A DNA stretch of 64,000 nucleotides, from the NCBI RefSeq assembly GCF_009649735.1, contig NZ_WJNH01000005.1, positions 186,001 through 250,000 of the forward strand. The letters run 5' to 3'. Made by a program: the position numbers and the translations under genes. The DNA comes from Salinibacillus xinjiangensis. Its GTDB lineage: Bacteria; Bacillota; Bacilli; Bacillales; Alkalibacillaceae. Positions 1-8,250 of the stretch are shown here, one piece after another. How positions within the stretch are numbered: position 1 is the stretch's first letter; each line of letters opens with the position of its first letter. A model generated the notes under the pieces. It worked only from the letters and a program-made list of their open reading frames with translations. It did no database searches and was not told the origin of the DNA.

Positions 1-2
1 AA

Positions 3-1262
3 CGGAAATTGTATGTGTGGGAACAGTGTGATGTTGTGGTTTCTTCCATTGATACGGCTAAGCGCTCTCCACATCGTGAAATTGTTCTTGATCAGCACTA
101 TGATTTTCTTATCATCGATGAAGCTCACAAGCTTAAAAATCATAAAACAAAAAATTATCAGTTTGTAAACAGTTTAAAAAAGACATACTGCTTACTTTTA
201 ACCGCAACACCGGTTCAAAACCAATTATCTGATATATTTAATCTCGTTACCATTTTAAAGCCAGGGTTTTTAGGTAGCTATGAAGAATTTACCAAAACTT
301 TTGGCAATAAACGGACGGCTTTAAAAGAGGATGAAAAATTAAAGCAATTGATTCAAGATGTAATGGTTCGTAACCGAAGAGAAGACACAGGTATTGAGTG
401 GACTAAACGGAATGTTGAAACGGTATGGATTAACTTTAGTGATGAGGAGCAAAAGGTATACGACCAGTTAGATCATGAATTGTTTTCTCAAGACCCTTTT
501 ACATCCATAACCTTGAAGCGAGAGTTTTGTTCAAGTCGGGAAGCATTATACCTATCATTAAAAAAGATGTTTGAAGAAAAAGCCGAGAAGTACAAGGATG
601 AAGAATGGAATCAAGAAATCATCCAAAAAATTGAGCAGCTTCCCCATCACTCAAAGGCCCAGAAGGTTGTCGATATTATTCAAGATTCCACAGAAAAATT
701 TATAATTTTTACCGAGTACCGAGCCACTCAGTATTATTTACAGTGGTATTTGCAGCAGCATGGGATTTCTTCTGTACCATTTCGTGGTGGGTTCAAACGC
801 AGTAAAAAAGAGTGGATGACGCAATTATTCCAAAATCACGCACAGGTATTAGTTGCTACTGAAGCAGGTGGCGAAGGGATTAACCTTCAATTTTGTCATA
901 ACATGATTCATTATGATCTTCCATGGAACCCGATGCGTTTAGAGCAAAGAATCGGTCGTGTTCATCGTTTTGGTCAAAAGGAAAACGTCAATATCTATTA
1001 TTTAGCCATTAAAAACACCATTGATGAGCATTTGGTTTCCTTGTTGTATGAAAAAATAAATTTATTTGAGCGTGTTATTGGTGATTTAGATATCATTCTA
1101 CAGCAGCTCAACATCCCAAGTCTTGAAAATGAAATTAAGGAAATTTATGCAGAATCAGAAACACCTGGCGAAGCAAGAATTAAACTAGAAAATTTAACTG
1201 CAGCCTTCCAAGATGCTGCCCAAGATGAGGTGGATCAAGATGGAACAACAAGCCATTCATAA
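3..1262 (+). CDS. yqhH: SNF2-family DEAD/DEAH helicase, 5' truncated (YqhH-like)
   Basis: C-terminal three quarters of an SNF2/Rad54-type ATPase; the reading frame is open to the left edge, so the true start lies outside the window. The Walker B/DEAH box (IIDEAHKLKN) is at visible residues 35-44 and motif III (LLLTATPVQN) near 62-71. The second RecA-like domain carries EAGGEGINL and the arginine-finger motif QRIGRVHRFGQ. B. subtilis YqhH is about 557 residues, so roughly 140 residues including the P-loop are missing. The next gene overlaps its end, as expected for the yqhH-yqhG pair. A role in chromatin-like remodelling or DNA repair is family inference only; the cellular function is not established. 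Confidence 0.9.
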   Translation, partial: RKLYVWEQCDVVVSSIDTAKRSPHREIVLDQHYDFLIIDEAHKLKNHKTKNYQFVNSLKKTYCLLLTATPVQNQLSDIFNLVTILKPGFLGSYEEFTKTFGNKRTALKEDEKLKQLIQDVMVRNRREDTGIEWTKRNVETVWINFSDEEQKVYDQLDHELFSQDPFTSITLKREFCSSREALYLSLKKMFEEKAEKYKDEEWNQEIIQKIEQLPHHSKAQKVVDIIQDSTEKFIIFTEYRATQYYLQWYLQQHGISSVPFRGGFKRSKKEWMTQLFQNHAQVLVATEAGGEGINLQFCHNMIHYDLPWNPMRLEQRIGRVHRFGQKENVNIYYLAIKNTIDEHLVSLLYEKINLFERVIGDLDIILQQLNIPSLENEIKEIYAESETPGEARIKLENLTAAFQDAAQDEVDQDGTTSHS

Positions 1263-2064
1263 TTACCTGGTCAATTTTTTCACACTTAATAAATGTGAGA
1301 TTAAAGAAAACGAAAGCGGAAAACTAACCGTAACCTTAAATGAGGATTTAGATCGATTATTAATGAACCGACCTTTCTATTGGGAATACATCAAAAAGAT
1401 CGGGCAAGAAGGGACCCCAGCTACCTTAACATTTCTATCAAGCCCAGATCGACGAGAGGAGAAAGGGGAATGGATTCATTTTGGCTCCCCTCGACTCCAT
1501 CAAATATTCCAATCCCAACTACAACAGGGACGTTTTACAATGCAGTATGAACAAACCAATCGTTCCTCGTTGCAGCCTTGGTTAGTGAGTAACATAAGAA
1601 TCTCCTACAAGGGCAGACAAAAAAAGGATGAAATTTTATCCATTGGGCTACAGTTAATCAATGGAACTATGGTATTTAATTTTATGGAGCTCATTCAAGA
1701 CCTTTCTTTTTCCAGTGTAATTCCCGATTATTGTTACACAATTTCCCCTATTATTCGTATCACTAGTGGATATAAGCGTATTGAGAATTATATTCAGCAA
1801 TATATCGATTCCCAAAAACATGAGTGGGCAGAGGATGCTTTTAATCATTTTAACAAGGAGAAAGAAATCCTTAATCATTTTTATGAATCTTATTTAGCTG
1901 CAAGTGATGAAGAGGATAAAGAAGAGCTAACAACCCGTTATCAAAACGAATTGGATCATTTACAAAAGAGGCTGATGCCTGAGATTCAAGTTGAAACCAT
2001 AAATGGGGGATTGTTTTATTTAAGTGAAGAAACGAAGAATCAAGTCATTAAAGGATTGCATTAA
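1240..2064 (+). CDS. yqhG: YqhG family protein
   Basis: Protein of about 274 residues resembling the YqhG family, which has no established function. It directly follows the SNF2 helicase and overlaps its 3' end by 23 bp, so the two are probably translationally coupled. The ATG at 1240 is preferred because a purine-rich GAGGTGG lies about 8 nt upstream and the protein then begins MEQQAIHNYLVNFF, as expected for the family; an in-frame ATG at 1213 has no good ribosome site. The protein is soluble with no membrane segment, and its C-terminal third is rich in charged helical sequence. Confidence 0.85.
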   Translation: MEQQAIHNYLVNFFTLNKCEIKENESGKLTVTLNEDLDRLLMNRPFYWEYIKKIGQEGTPATLTFLSSPDRREEKGEWIHFGSPRLHQIFQSQLQQGRFTMQYEQTNRSSLQPWLVSNIRISYKGRQKKDEILSIGLQLINGTMVFNFMELIQDLSFSSVIPDYCYTISPIIRITSGYKRIENYIQQYIDSQKHEWAEDAFNHFNKEKEILNHFYESYLAASDEEDKEELTTRYQNELDHLQKRLMPEIQVETINGGLFYLSEETKNQVIKGLH

Positions 2065-2071
2065 AAAAGAA

Positions 2072-2104
2072 GGGAAACTTAACTTCCCTTCTTCCGATTG
2101 TTCC
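2072..2104. terminator. Bidirectional terminator between yqhG and yqzE
   Basis: The stretch AAGAAGGGAAG ... CTTCCCTTCTT forms a hairpin between the convergent stops of yqhG and yqzE, with A/T tails on both sides. Position is approximate. Confidence 0.55.
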
Positions 2105-2267
2105 AAAACATTTTTAATGCAGATGGTAACATACCAAAATATCGATGTGACTTATTCACTTTTTCTTGCTTACGAATCTTTTTTCTGTGTTCTTTTTCAT
2201 CTTTAGATAAATGTATATATTTCATAAATTCTTGTGTCATATATTTGACAAGATCGTTTCCTGACAA
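2079..2267 (-). CDS. yqzE: YqzE family small protein
   Basis: A 62-residue basic protein with the YqzE signature: an N-terminal DLVKYMTQEFMKYI segment, a charged KDEKEHRKKIRKQEK stretch and a C-terminal RYFGMLPSALKMFW hydrophobic segment. In B. subtilis yqzE lies beside the comG operon; here it lies between yqhG and aroK. The start is taken as TTG 2267, 7-8 nt after a GGAGTG ribosome site, giving MSGNDLVKYM. A TTG two codons upstream is too close to that site. The 3' end converges on yqhG. Function unknown. Confidence 0.8.
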   Translation of the reverse strand: MSGNDLVKYMTQEFMKYIHLSKDEKEHRKKIRKQEKVNKSHRYFGMLPSALKMFWNNRKKGS

Positions 2268-2312
2268 TGGCAATCACTCCGAAACTAGGTGTTTACCCTC
2301 AGTATCTCCAGC

Positions 2313-2813
2313 TTAGATTTGTTTTATTCCACTTACGATTTGGTCGACAACCTCACTCACACTTTGTTTCCTTATGTTTAAAATGAAATCGGCACATTCT
2401 ATGTACTTAGGCTTTCTTTCTTTATAAAGCTTCTCTTTTTTTTCCAACTCTTGATTCCATAATGGACGACCTTCATCTCCATCTAGACGTTGTTGAATGA
2501 CATCAAAACTCGTCTGTAAGTAAACTACAAAGAAATGCTCAGATAACCACTTTCGATTCTCTTCCTTTTCAATAATACCCCCACCTGTTGCAATCACCGC
2601 AGATTGAAAGGGAAGTTTTTTTAACACTTGAGTTTCATATTCGCGAAAACGACCTTCGCCTTCCGTTTCGAATATAGTCGGTATATCGAACTCTCTCCAC
2701 TTTTCAATTTCACTGTCAGTATCCAAAAACGTCAAATCCAATTTCTTGGCTACTGCTTCACCTATCGTTGTTTTTCCACTCCCCATAAAACCAATTAAAC
2801 AAATACTTTTCAT
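2313..2813 (-). CDS. aroK: Shikimate kinase
   Basis: Phosphorylates shikimate with ATP to shikimate 3-phosphate, the fifth step of chorismate synthesis. The 166-residue length is normal for AroK. Visible motifs are the P-loop GFMGSGKTT (residues 8-16), DTD (31-33) for Mg/shikimate contact, the arginine of EGRFRE, the glycine triplet ATGGG (77-79) and the lid arginine in DEGRPLW. The ATG at 2813 is preferred over the GTG at 2822 because GGAG lies 8 nt upstream of the former. It is transcribed divergently from comG, and the two promoters share the 2814-2988 interval. Confidence 0.93.
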   Translation of the reverse strand: MKSICLIGFMGSGKTTIGEAVAKKLDLTFLDTDSEIEKWREFDIPTIFETEGEGRFREYETQVLKKLPFQSAVIATGGGIIEKEENRKWLSEHFFVVYLQTSFDVIQQRLDGDEGRPLWNQELEKKEKLYKERKPKYIECADFILNIRKQSVSEVVDQIVSGIKQI

Positions 2814-2851
2814 TTTGTCCACTCCATTACTTTACGTCTTTTTTCAACATT

Positions 2852-2907
2852 AAAATCCCATTTTTATTGGGGTATTTTACAATATTTACTTCTAAATATC
2901 AGCTATT
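2852..2907 (+). promoter_or_regulatory. Candidate ComK box upstream of comG
   Basis: A perfect AT-box, AAAA-N5-TTTT, occupies 2852-2864. A degenerate second box, AATA-N5-TATT, lies at 2895-2907, about 30 bp away, close to the long spacing described for ComK sites. The pair sits directly upstream of a likely -35 (ATGACA, 2924-2929) and extended -10 (TG-TATAAA, 2943-2950). ComK driving comG is established in B. subtilis; here the assignment rests on sequence and position only. Confidence 0.5.
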
Positions 2908-2923
2908 ATCCCTTTTTGTTTCC

Positions 2924-2950
2924 ATGACATATACTTAAATCATGTATAAA
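2924..2950 (+). promoter_or_regulatory. Probable sigma-A promoter of the comG operon
   Basis: -35 ATGACA (2924-2929) and -10 TATAAA (2945-2950) are separated by 15 bp, and an extended -10 TG lies just upstream. They are about 40 bp before the TTG start of comGA and immediately downstream of the candidate ComK boxes. A 15-bp spacer is short, which would fit an activator-dependent promoter. Confidence 0.45.
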
Positions 2951-2988
2951 ATACCATTACATCGACCTATTTTGAAAGGAGGTTTGTT

Positions 2989-3996
2989 TTGAATACTACT
3001 GAGCAAACATCAAAGCAAATCTTGCAAAAGGCTATATCAAAATCTGCAACAGATATCCACTTTTCCCCTGTACATACAAAAACAGATATATTTTTTCGCA
3101 TTGGTGGCTACCGAACATTTATGTTTTCCATTCCAAAAAACGAGTATCATACGCTGTTAGCTTTTTACAAGTTTTCAACAGGTATGGATATAGCCGAAAC
3201 ACGTAAACCACAAAATGGAACATTGACCCACCATCAGCATCAACTCATTTTTGATCTCCGCTTTTCTACCCTACCAGTTGATGAATCCGAAAGTCTAGCG
3301 GTTCGAATTCTTCCACGACAGTTAGTTCCACAACTAGAGGAGCTCTTCCTGTTCCCTTCGCAAAGTAATACGTTACTTAATTGGATTAAGAGACCTAATG
3401 GAATGATCCTTTTCACCGGCCCGACAGGAAGCGGCAAAACAACAACTATGTATGCCTTATTACAATCACTTGTGAAGAATAGTCCATACCAAGCCATAAC
3501 CCTAGAAGACCCTATAGAACGAGATTTAGACAATATCCTGCAAGTACAGGTGAATGAAAAAGCAGGAATTACCTATGATGCTGGGTTAAGAGCCGCTCTA
3601 AGACATGATCCAGATATCTTAATGGTTGGTGAGATCAGGGATAAACACACAGCGCGATTCGCGTTTCACGCCGCCTTCACAGGTCACCTGGTCTTAAGTA
3701 CAATTCATGCTAAGAATGCTTTTGGTACCATTTTCAGATTATTGGATATGGGCATCTCAAAAACCGATTTAGAACAAACATTAGTTGGGGTTGCCTCTCA
3801 ACAGCTCATATCTGTAGAACACAAGCAGCATCATAAAGCCATGGGACGAGCAGCCATTCTAGAATTGCTCGATAACAGCCTTCTACACCACGCGATACAA
3901 GGGATTTCCCCTCATAAGAATACCTCATTTCAATCGTTTACCCAATTAAGGAGGAAAGCCTATGCTCTTGGTTTTATTAATGAATGTACGCTTTAG
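2989..3996 (+). CDS. comGA: Competence pseudopilus ATPase ComGA
   Basis: Traffic ATPase of the PulE/VirB11 family that powers assembly of the competence pseudopilus at the cytoplasmic membrane. It has 335 residues. Walker A GPTGSGKT is at 144-151, the Asp box EDPIERD near 173-179, Walker B ILMVGEIRD at 210-218, and the His box TGHLVLSTIH at 231-240. The TTG start at 2989 follows a strong AAAGGAGG site by 6-7 nt. It is the first gene of the seven-gene comG operon; its 3' end overlaps comGB by 35 bp. The PulE-type zinc-binding insertion is absent, as in B. subtilis ComGA. Confidence 0.95.
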   Translation: MNTTEQTSKQILQKAISKSATDIHFSPVHTKTDIFFRIGGYRTFMFSIPKNEYHTLLAFYKFSTGMDIAETRKPQNGTLTHHQHQLIFDLRFSTLPVDESESLAVRILPRQLVPQLEELFLFPSQSNTLLNWIKRPNGMILFTGPTGSGKTTTMYALLQSLVKNSPYQAITLEDPIERDLDNILQVQVNEKAGITYDAGLRAALRHDPDILMVGEIRDKHTARFAFHAAFTGHLVLSTIHAKNAFGTIFRLLDMGISKTDLEQTLVGVASQQLISVEHKQHHKAMGRAAILELLDNSLLHHAIQGISPHKNTSFQSFTQLRRKAYALGFINECTL

Positions 3997-5032
3997 TCAG
4001 AACACAACACTAAATAAAAAACTATCTTTATATGATCAAATTTTATTGTCCAAACGGCTTTCAACATTATTAGAAAATGGCTACACCATTAATAAAGCTC
4101 TACAATTAATTTCTTTAGATTCGAAGCAGGGCCAATTAGCAGCTTACATTGAAAAATCGCTAGTTCAGGGAGCTTATATTGACCAAATATTTATGCAGTT
4201 AGGATTCTCTCCTATTGTATGCTCTTATTTATTTTTCTCACGTTCTACCGGTCAATTAGGTAAGAGTTTAGGAAGTGCATCAAAGTTATTAATTCATCAA
4301 CAGCAATTTCAAGAAAAATTTAAAAGGGTGATGCAATATCCATTAATAATTCTTTTAATCCTTCTTTGCTTAATGATTAGCTTAAAATTTTTCCTCCTAC
4401 CATCATTACAAGGGCTGTATCAAGACTTTCAAACCAATCATTCCTCAACCTCACCGAAGATTTTTACAAGTATTGATGTCATCATAACTACTTTTTTTGG
4501 ATTAATGATGATTATAGTAACTACTATAACCCTCTGGGGCTTAGTGAAAAATAAATTATCTACAAGTGCAAAAATCAACCTTTATCGCCATGTCCCCGTA
4601 TTTAGAAAAGTGAAAAGCCTCGAAACATCATGTTTGTTTAGTTTTCATTTCAGTTCTCTATTACAAAGTGGCATCCCTATTAAACAGGCTCTGCAAATCA
4701 TTTCGGAACAAAGGCACCTCCCGATTGTGAGGATTTATGCAACTAAAATGATACAGGCCATTTATACTGGGAAAGTACTCGAACATACAATACAAGAATT
4801 TGAATTGATGGAGGACGAACTTAGCCTTATTTTTGAGAGGAGCCTGAAGGATGGGACTTTAGAGAAGGATTTACACAATTATGCTTTACTTCTTACCGAA
4901 ACGATGCTTGAGAAAACAACAAAAGTTCTTAGCTTAATTCAACCTGCCTTCTATTTACTTTTTGGAGTCATGATAGTTATGATTTACTTTTCCATTCTGA
5001 TTCCTATGTTTGACCTAATTCAACAGATTTAA
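3962..5032 (+). CDS. comGB: Competence pseudopilus membrane platform protein ComGB
   Basis: Polytopic type II secretion F-domain protein (356 residues) that forms the inner-membrane platform of the pseudopilus with ComGA. Two F-domains are visible (around 20-140 and 225-345). Hydrophobic segments lie near 125-150, 175-200 and 325-350. The start at 3962 follows AAGGAGG by about 8 nt inside the end of comGA, indicating translational coupling. Length and topology match the family. Confidence 0.92.
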   Translation: MLLVLLMNVRFSQNTTLNKKLSLYDQILLSKRLSTLLENGYTINKALQLISLDSKQGQLAAYIEKSLVQGAYIDQIFMQLGFSPIVCSYLFFSRSTGQLGKSLGSASKLLIHQQQFQEKFKRVMQYPLIILLILLCLMISLKFFLLPSLQGLYQDFQTNHSSTSPKIFTSIDVIITTFFGLMMIIVTTITLWGLVKNKLSTSAKINLYRHVPVFRKVKSLETSCLFSFHFSSLLQSGIPIKQALQIISEQRHLPIVRIYATKMIQAIYTGKVLEHTIQEFELMEDELSLIFERSLKDGTLEKDLHNYALLLTETMLEKTTKVLSLIQPAFYLLFGVMIVMIYFSILIPMFDLIQQI

Positions 5033-5050
5033 AGATAAAGGAGAATGAAA

Positions 5051-5338
5051 ATGAAAAATGAAAAGGGTTTTACATTAATTGAGATGCTCGTCGTTTTGAT
5101 GATAATTTCTATTTTGTTATTGATTACGATTCCTAATGTCACGAAACACAATGAACTAATTGATACTAAGGGTTGTGAAGCATATAAGGAGATGGTAGAA
5201 TCACAGATCCAAGTTTATAAAATTGAAAACGGCGTTAATCCAACCGATTTAACACAAATAGATCTAGATGGAAATAATCCTTGTAATGAAACGATAGAGA
5301 TTACAGATTTCACGGCATCTGACGTAGTCGATGGCTAA
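5051..5338 (+). CDS. comGC: Major competence pseudopilin ComGC
   Basis: Type IV-like prepilin, processed by the prepilin peptidase ComC and assembled into the pseudopilus that pulls DNA through the wall. The leader MKNEKG is followed by FTLIEM, so cleavage falls between Gly6 and Phe7 with the conserved Glu at +5; a hydrophobic helix follows. Two cysteines (in KGCEAYK and NPCNET) match the intramolecular disulfide pair known in B. subtilis ComGC. The ATG at 5051 lies 7 nt after AAAGGAG; the ATG two codons upstream is too close to it. 95 residues. Confidence 0.94.
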   Translation: MKNEKGFTLIEMLVVLMIISILLLITIPNVTKHNELIDTKGCEAYKEMVESQIQVYKIENGVNPTDLTQIDLDGNNPCNETIEITDFTASDVVDG

Positions 5339-5780
5339 ATATTATAATCAATCCGGTTTCACCTTAGTAGAAATGCTTATCGTACTATCGCTATTTATGA
5401 CTATTTTTGTTGTTACCCTTCCTCTAAACGATGATGTATATGAAAAGCTTGAGGTTAGGCAATTTTTAGACACATTAGAAATGGACATTCTGTATATGCA
5501 GAACTATACGATTACATATCAGAGTGAAGTACGATTAGTATTCCAGCCTGATAACCACTCCTATCATTTGATAGACACAAAAAGACAAGTAAAGCTTATG
5601 GAACGATCCTATCCCCGCACCATAGAACTTAATTTAAACGTCTTTCCGACCCGATTTGCCTTTAATTTAACTGGTACTCTCCGTACACCAGGTTCGTTCC
5701 TGGTAAATACCCGAGCAGAAAGCTATAAAGTAACATTTCCATTTGGAAAGGGAAGATTTTATGTTACGAAACAATCATAA
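5331..5780 (+). CDS. comGD: Minor competence pseudopilin ComGD
   Basis: 149-residue minor pseudopilin. The N-terminus carries the prepilin motif SGFTLVEM (cleavage after Gly9) and a single hydrophobic helix, followed by an extracytoplasmic domain. It overlaps comGC by 8 bp and comGE by 20 bp, which fits stoichiometric co-translation of pseudopilus subunits. The GFxxxE motif and operon position decide the assignment. Confidence 0.9.
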   Translation: MAKYYNQSGFTLVEMLIVLSLFMTIFVVTLPLNDDVYEKLEVRQFLDTLEMDILYMQNYTITYQSEVRLVFQPDNHSYHLIDTKRQVKLMERSYPRTIELNLNVFPTRFAFNLTGTLRTPGSFLVNTRAESYKVTFPFGKGRFYVTKQS

Positions 5781-6099
5781 GGGCTTTGTTCTGATGGACA
5801 CGCTTTTATCCTTTGCAGTTCTCCTCATGATTACCCTAACCATTTTGCCGATTACGCAGCATCTTCTAAAAGAACGTCACAGCCTACAAGTCCAGTTAGG
5901 TATGGTGTCCACTCTTTATCAGGAGCTTCTTCATTACAATGAAAATCATGATATTACGAAACGAATAACCATCAACCGCATACAAGGTACACTGGAATTC
6001 ACATACCAAAACAAAGTACGACGAGGATGTGTTTATTGGGAAAATGAAAAAAACATACCAGAAACTAAGTGCTTATTTATCAAGATGCCACCATCATAA
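5761..6099 (+). CDS. comGE: Minor competence pseudopilin ComGE
   Basis: 112-residue pseudopilin-like protein with an N-terminal KGFVLMDTLLSFAVLL segment. Asp replaces the usual Glu at +5 of the mature protein, if cleavage follows Gly8. The ATG at 5761 lies about 8 nt after AAGGGA within comGD; an upstream in-frame TTG (5743) lacks a ribosome site. Identification is mainly by operon position, size and the prepilin-like leader, because ComGE proteins diverge fast. Confidence 0.82.
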   Translation: MLRNNHKGFVLMDTLLSFAVLLMITLTILPITQHLLKERHSLQVQLGMVSTLYQELLHYNENHDITKRITINRIQGTLEFTYQNKVRRGCVYWENEKNIPETKCLFIKMPPS

Positions 6100-6523
6100 T
6101 AAAGGCTTTACCCTTCTGTCTGTACTACTCTCCCTTACGATCTTTCTGGTTGTTGTACCCTATCTTTCACAAACCCTATTGCACTTCTCAAAGATAGAAA
6201 AATACTCCCTAGAGGAAGAAATTTCGATGACAACATTTTTTCACTTCCTTCAGAGGGAGTTGTATCAAAGTGAAAATGTAGATGCTACTTCTAAAACCCT
6301 ACTCATGCAAAATGATGTTAACGAGCTCATCGTGATTGACCAATATGAGAGTGCAATTAGGAGAAGAGTGAATTTCACAGGGCATGAGATCCTTTTATTT
6401 AATGTCGAATCTATCTTCTTTCAGAAAGAAGATATAAAACTTGAGGTTCAAGTAAAGATGTTGGAGGGAAATCATTATGAAAGAACATTTTATATATTAC
6501 CTTCACCAGGTGAAGAAAAATGA
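6044..6523 (+). CDS. comGF: Minor competence pseudopilin ComGF
   Basis: About 159 residues. After a basic leader of some 20 residues comes KGFTLLSVLLSLTIFLVV, a prepilin-like helix lacking the acidic +5 residue. The C-terminal domain (FFHFLQREL, VESIFFQKED) resembles ComGF. The start is uncertain: ATG 6044 has a weak TGGG site, while GTG 6029 has GAGG only 2 nt upstream. The gene overlaps comGE and comGG. Confidence 0.82.
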   Translation: MKKTYQKLSAYLSRCHHHNKGFTLLSVLLSLTIFLVVVPYLSQTLLHFSKIEKYSLEEEISMTTFFHFLQRELYQSENVDATSKTLLMQNDVNELIVIDQYESAIRRRVNFTGHEILLFNVESIFFQKEDIKLEVQVKMLEGNHYERTFYILPSPGEEK

Positions 6524-6884
6524 AAAAGGATTCTTGTTCCCCTATATTTTCATTGTTTTCTTTACTGTTTTGCTAATCGTACACCAATCATTACAATCCT
6601 TAAACACGGAAAGAGAACTTGTTCGCATACAGGAGGAGCAAATCATTTTAGAAAGCCTAATGTTGTCTGGATATAATGAATTTTATTCTAATCTTCACTA
6701 CTTAACCCCGACCAAACATGATCAAGCACTTTTGTATTCCTATCCTGATGGACAAGTTCATATTACCTATTCAGCCATCGATAAAAGTACGATAAAAGCT
6801 CGATTTGAACTTCAAACCATAAATGATTCCCCTTACACCGTAACCGTAAATTTACCTTTTCTTGTTCAAGGATTTTCTGAATAA
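6477..6884 (+). CDS. comGG: Minor competence pseudopilin ComGG
   Basis: 135-residue last product of the comG operon. It has a short basic leader ending KGFLFPYIFIVFF, an N-terminal membrane helix and an extracytoplasmic domain. The ATG is 8 nt after GGAGGG within comGF. Sequence similarity in this family is low, so the call leans on operon position, the K-G-F leader and length. No obvious terminator separates it from the tRNA gene downstream. Confidence 0.8.
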   Translation: MKEHFIYYLHQVKKNEKGFLFPYIFIVFFTVLLIVHQSLQSLNTERELVRIQEEQIILESLMLSGYNEFYSNLHYLTPTKHDQALLYSYPDGQVHITYSAIDKSTIKARFELQTINDSPYTVTVNLPFLVQGFSE

Positions 6885-6923
6885 ATAATCTCACGTTTGC
6901 CATACTATGAATGTATCTAAAAT

Positions 6924-6995
6924 TGGGCTATAGCCAAGTGGTAAGGCAACGGGTTTTGGTCTCGTGATTCGCTGGTTCGAATCCAGCTAGCCCAG
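6924..6995 (+). tRNA. tRNA-Gln (anticodon TTG)
   Basis: A 72-nt cloverleaf. Acceptor arms TGGGCTA/TAGCCCA pair perfectly with discriminator G. The anticodon stem ACGGG/CTCGT encloses loop TTTTGGT with anticodon TTG. The T arm is CTGGTTCGAATCCAG. The 3' CCA is not encoded (genomic TTT follows), unlike the six-gene tRNA cluster further on. Confidence 0.95.
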
Positions 6996-7111
6996 TTTGG
7001 AATAATCACCATCATTCCAGGATGTATTCAGAGGAAATGATTTTCATTTCCTCATTCTTTTAGTATGATAGGTATGAATGATCCTTTGTTCCTTGGGGGA
7101 GGAAACATACC

Positions 7112-7801
7112 GTGAAAGAAACTTTAAAGATTACAAACGTATTAAATGACGGTACACGCCTTAACATTTATGAGTATATTTCTCAAAAGCATGATGTTGT
7201 AAATGTTCAGGAAATTGCTGAACGTTTTGGCATACATCCAAATGTAGCAAGACTACATTTAACGAAACTAGAAGATATAGGGATGGTAAATTCTAAGCTA
7301 CAAAAGAACCAAAAAGGTGGTCGCCCTTACCGAATTTACCAATTATCTGATGAAGTTGTTCAATTACAATTTCCATTTCGTGATTATGAAACGTTAGCTA
7401 AAATAGCAATTGAAACCTTACTTTCACTGGGGGATCCAGGTAAGGAAGCTTTACTGGAAACCGGAAAAAAATATGGCAAACATATTTTGACCACAAAATA
7501 TCCAAGAAGTAAAGCGGATACCTTAACGAAAACACAAAAGCTAGATATCCTGAGAGAGACTTCAGTAATGCTTGGTTTACATCCAGAAGTTAACTATAAT
7601 GAGGGCTCCAATGTAGTTTCCATCAAAATTTTCAACTGTCCCTTTAAAGAGATCGCATTTCAAGATGAAAATCAAACCATATGTGAGATGCACCGTTACT
7701 TCATAAGAGGGATGCTAGAAGAGTTATACACGGATGTAACTCTAAAAGAAAGTAATATGTTAGATGGTTGTCAAGCATGTATGTACAAAACAACGGTTTA
7801 G
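7112..7801 (+). CDS. Winged-helix transcriptional regulator with C-terminal cysteine cluster (SufR-like)
   Basis: 229-residue regulator. The N-terminal 80 residues form a winged helix (VQEIAERFGIHPNVARLHL at 32-50, then a GGRPYRIY wing). The C-terminal domain holds Cys176, Cys191, Cys220 and Cys223 (FNCPF, TICEMH, GCQAC). Cysteines near FNCPF and a later cysteine are the layout seen in SufR-type Fe-S sensing repressors, so an iron-sulfur or metal ligand is plausible but inferred. The GTG start follows GGGGGAGG by about 9 nt. It stands alone, so its targets cannot be read from neighbours. Confidence 0.75.
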   Translation: MKETLKITNVLNDGTRLNIYEYISQKHDVVNVQEIAERFGIHPNVARLHLTKLEDIGMVNSKLQKNQKGGRPYRIYQLSDEVVQLQFPFRDYETLAKIAIETLLSLGDPGKEALLETGKKYGKHILTTKYPRSKADTLTKTQKLDILRETSVMLGLHPEVNYNEGSNVVSIKIFNCPFKEIAFQDENQTICEMHRYFIRGMLEELYTDVTLKESNMLDGCQACMYKTTV

Positions 7802-7951
7802 CGCAAACCTTTAGTTGCCGAGTTGCTCTTATACTGTCTACCGATTGGAACTTATAAATTATTATAGTGTAACAAAAAGTTCATTTACTTTCTTTTTTAG
7901 GTAGTTTATAATAACTTTTGATGACTCACCCGTAAAAGGAGGGGGATAGAT

Positions 7952-8194
7952 ATGGATCGTATGTTTCGTGTGCTCGGGTTTTGGACTGGTATTTTTACTG
8001 TCATGTTTTACGTAGGGGATATGTTAAATACATCCATGCTGTTTTTGGCTCAAACTGTATTCTTTGTAACACTAGGATACCTAAAGCTATCTGAGCGCCT
8101 GTACATGTACATATTCGGTGCATATTGTACTGTCTTTTTTATTGGATTTACGTACTATACATCATTCCTTTTAGTACCATCATTTGGTCATTAA
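7952..8194 (+). CDS. yqgY: DUF2626 family membrane protein YqgY
   Basis: 80-residue protein beginning MDRMFRVLGFWTGIF, with two to three short hydrophobic segments and a GYLKLSERLYMYIFGAY core typical of YqgY/DUF2626. It is an integral membrane protein of unknown function conserved in Bacillaceae. The start follows GGAGGGGGATAGAT. A strong hairpin terminator follows and is shared with the convergent methyltransferase gene. It keeps its B. subtilis association with yqgX and yqgW. Confidence 0.88.
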   Translation: MDRMFRVLGFWTGIFTVMFYVGDMLNTSMLFLAQTVFFVTLGYLKLSERLYMYIFGAYCTVFFIGFTYYTSFLLVPSFGH

Positions 8195-8216
8195 AAACAA
8201 AAGTACAATTGCAAGG

Positions 8217-8250
8217 AAAGGTCCAGGATTATGTCCTGGACCTTTCTTTT
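8217..8250. terminator. Terminator shared by yqgY and the convergent methyltransferase gene
   Basis: Perfect 12-bp stem AAAGGTCCAGGA/TCCTGGACCTTT with a 5-nt loop and a T-rich tail on the plus side. The loop contains the stop codon of the minus-strand gene, so the coding end and the hairpin overlap. Confidence 0.85.

Noticed and set aside
1654-1878. 74-codon minus-strand frame inside yqhG
   Set aside because: Antisense shadow without ribosome site or conserved features.
5331-6884. Overlapping comG frames as possible frameshift remnants
   Set aside because: Each frame has its own leader and start signal; overlaps of this kind are normal in comG.
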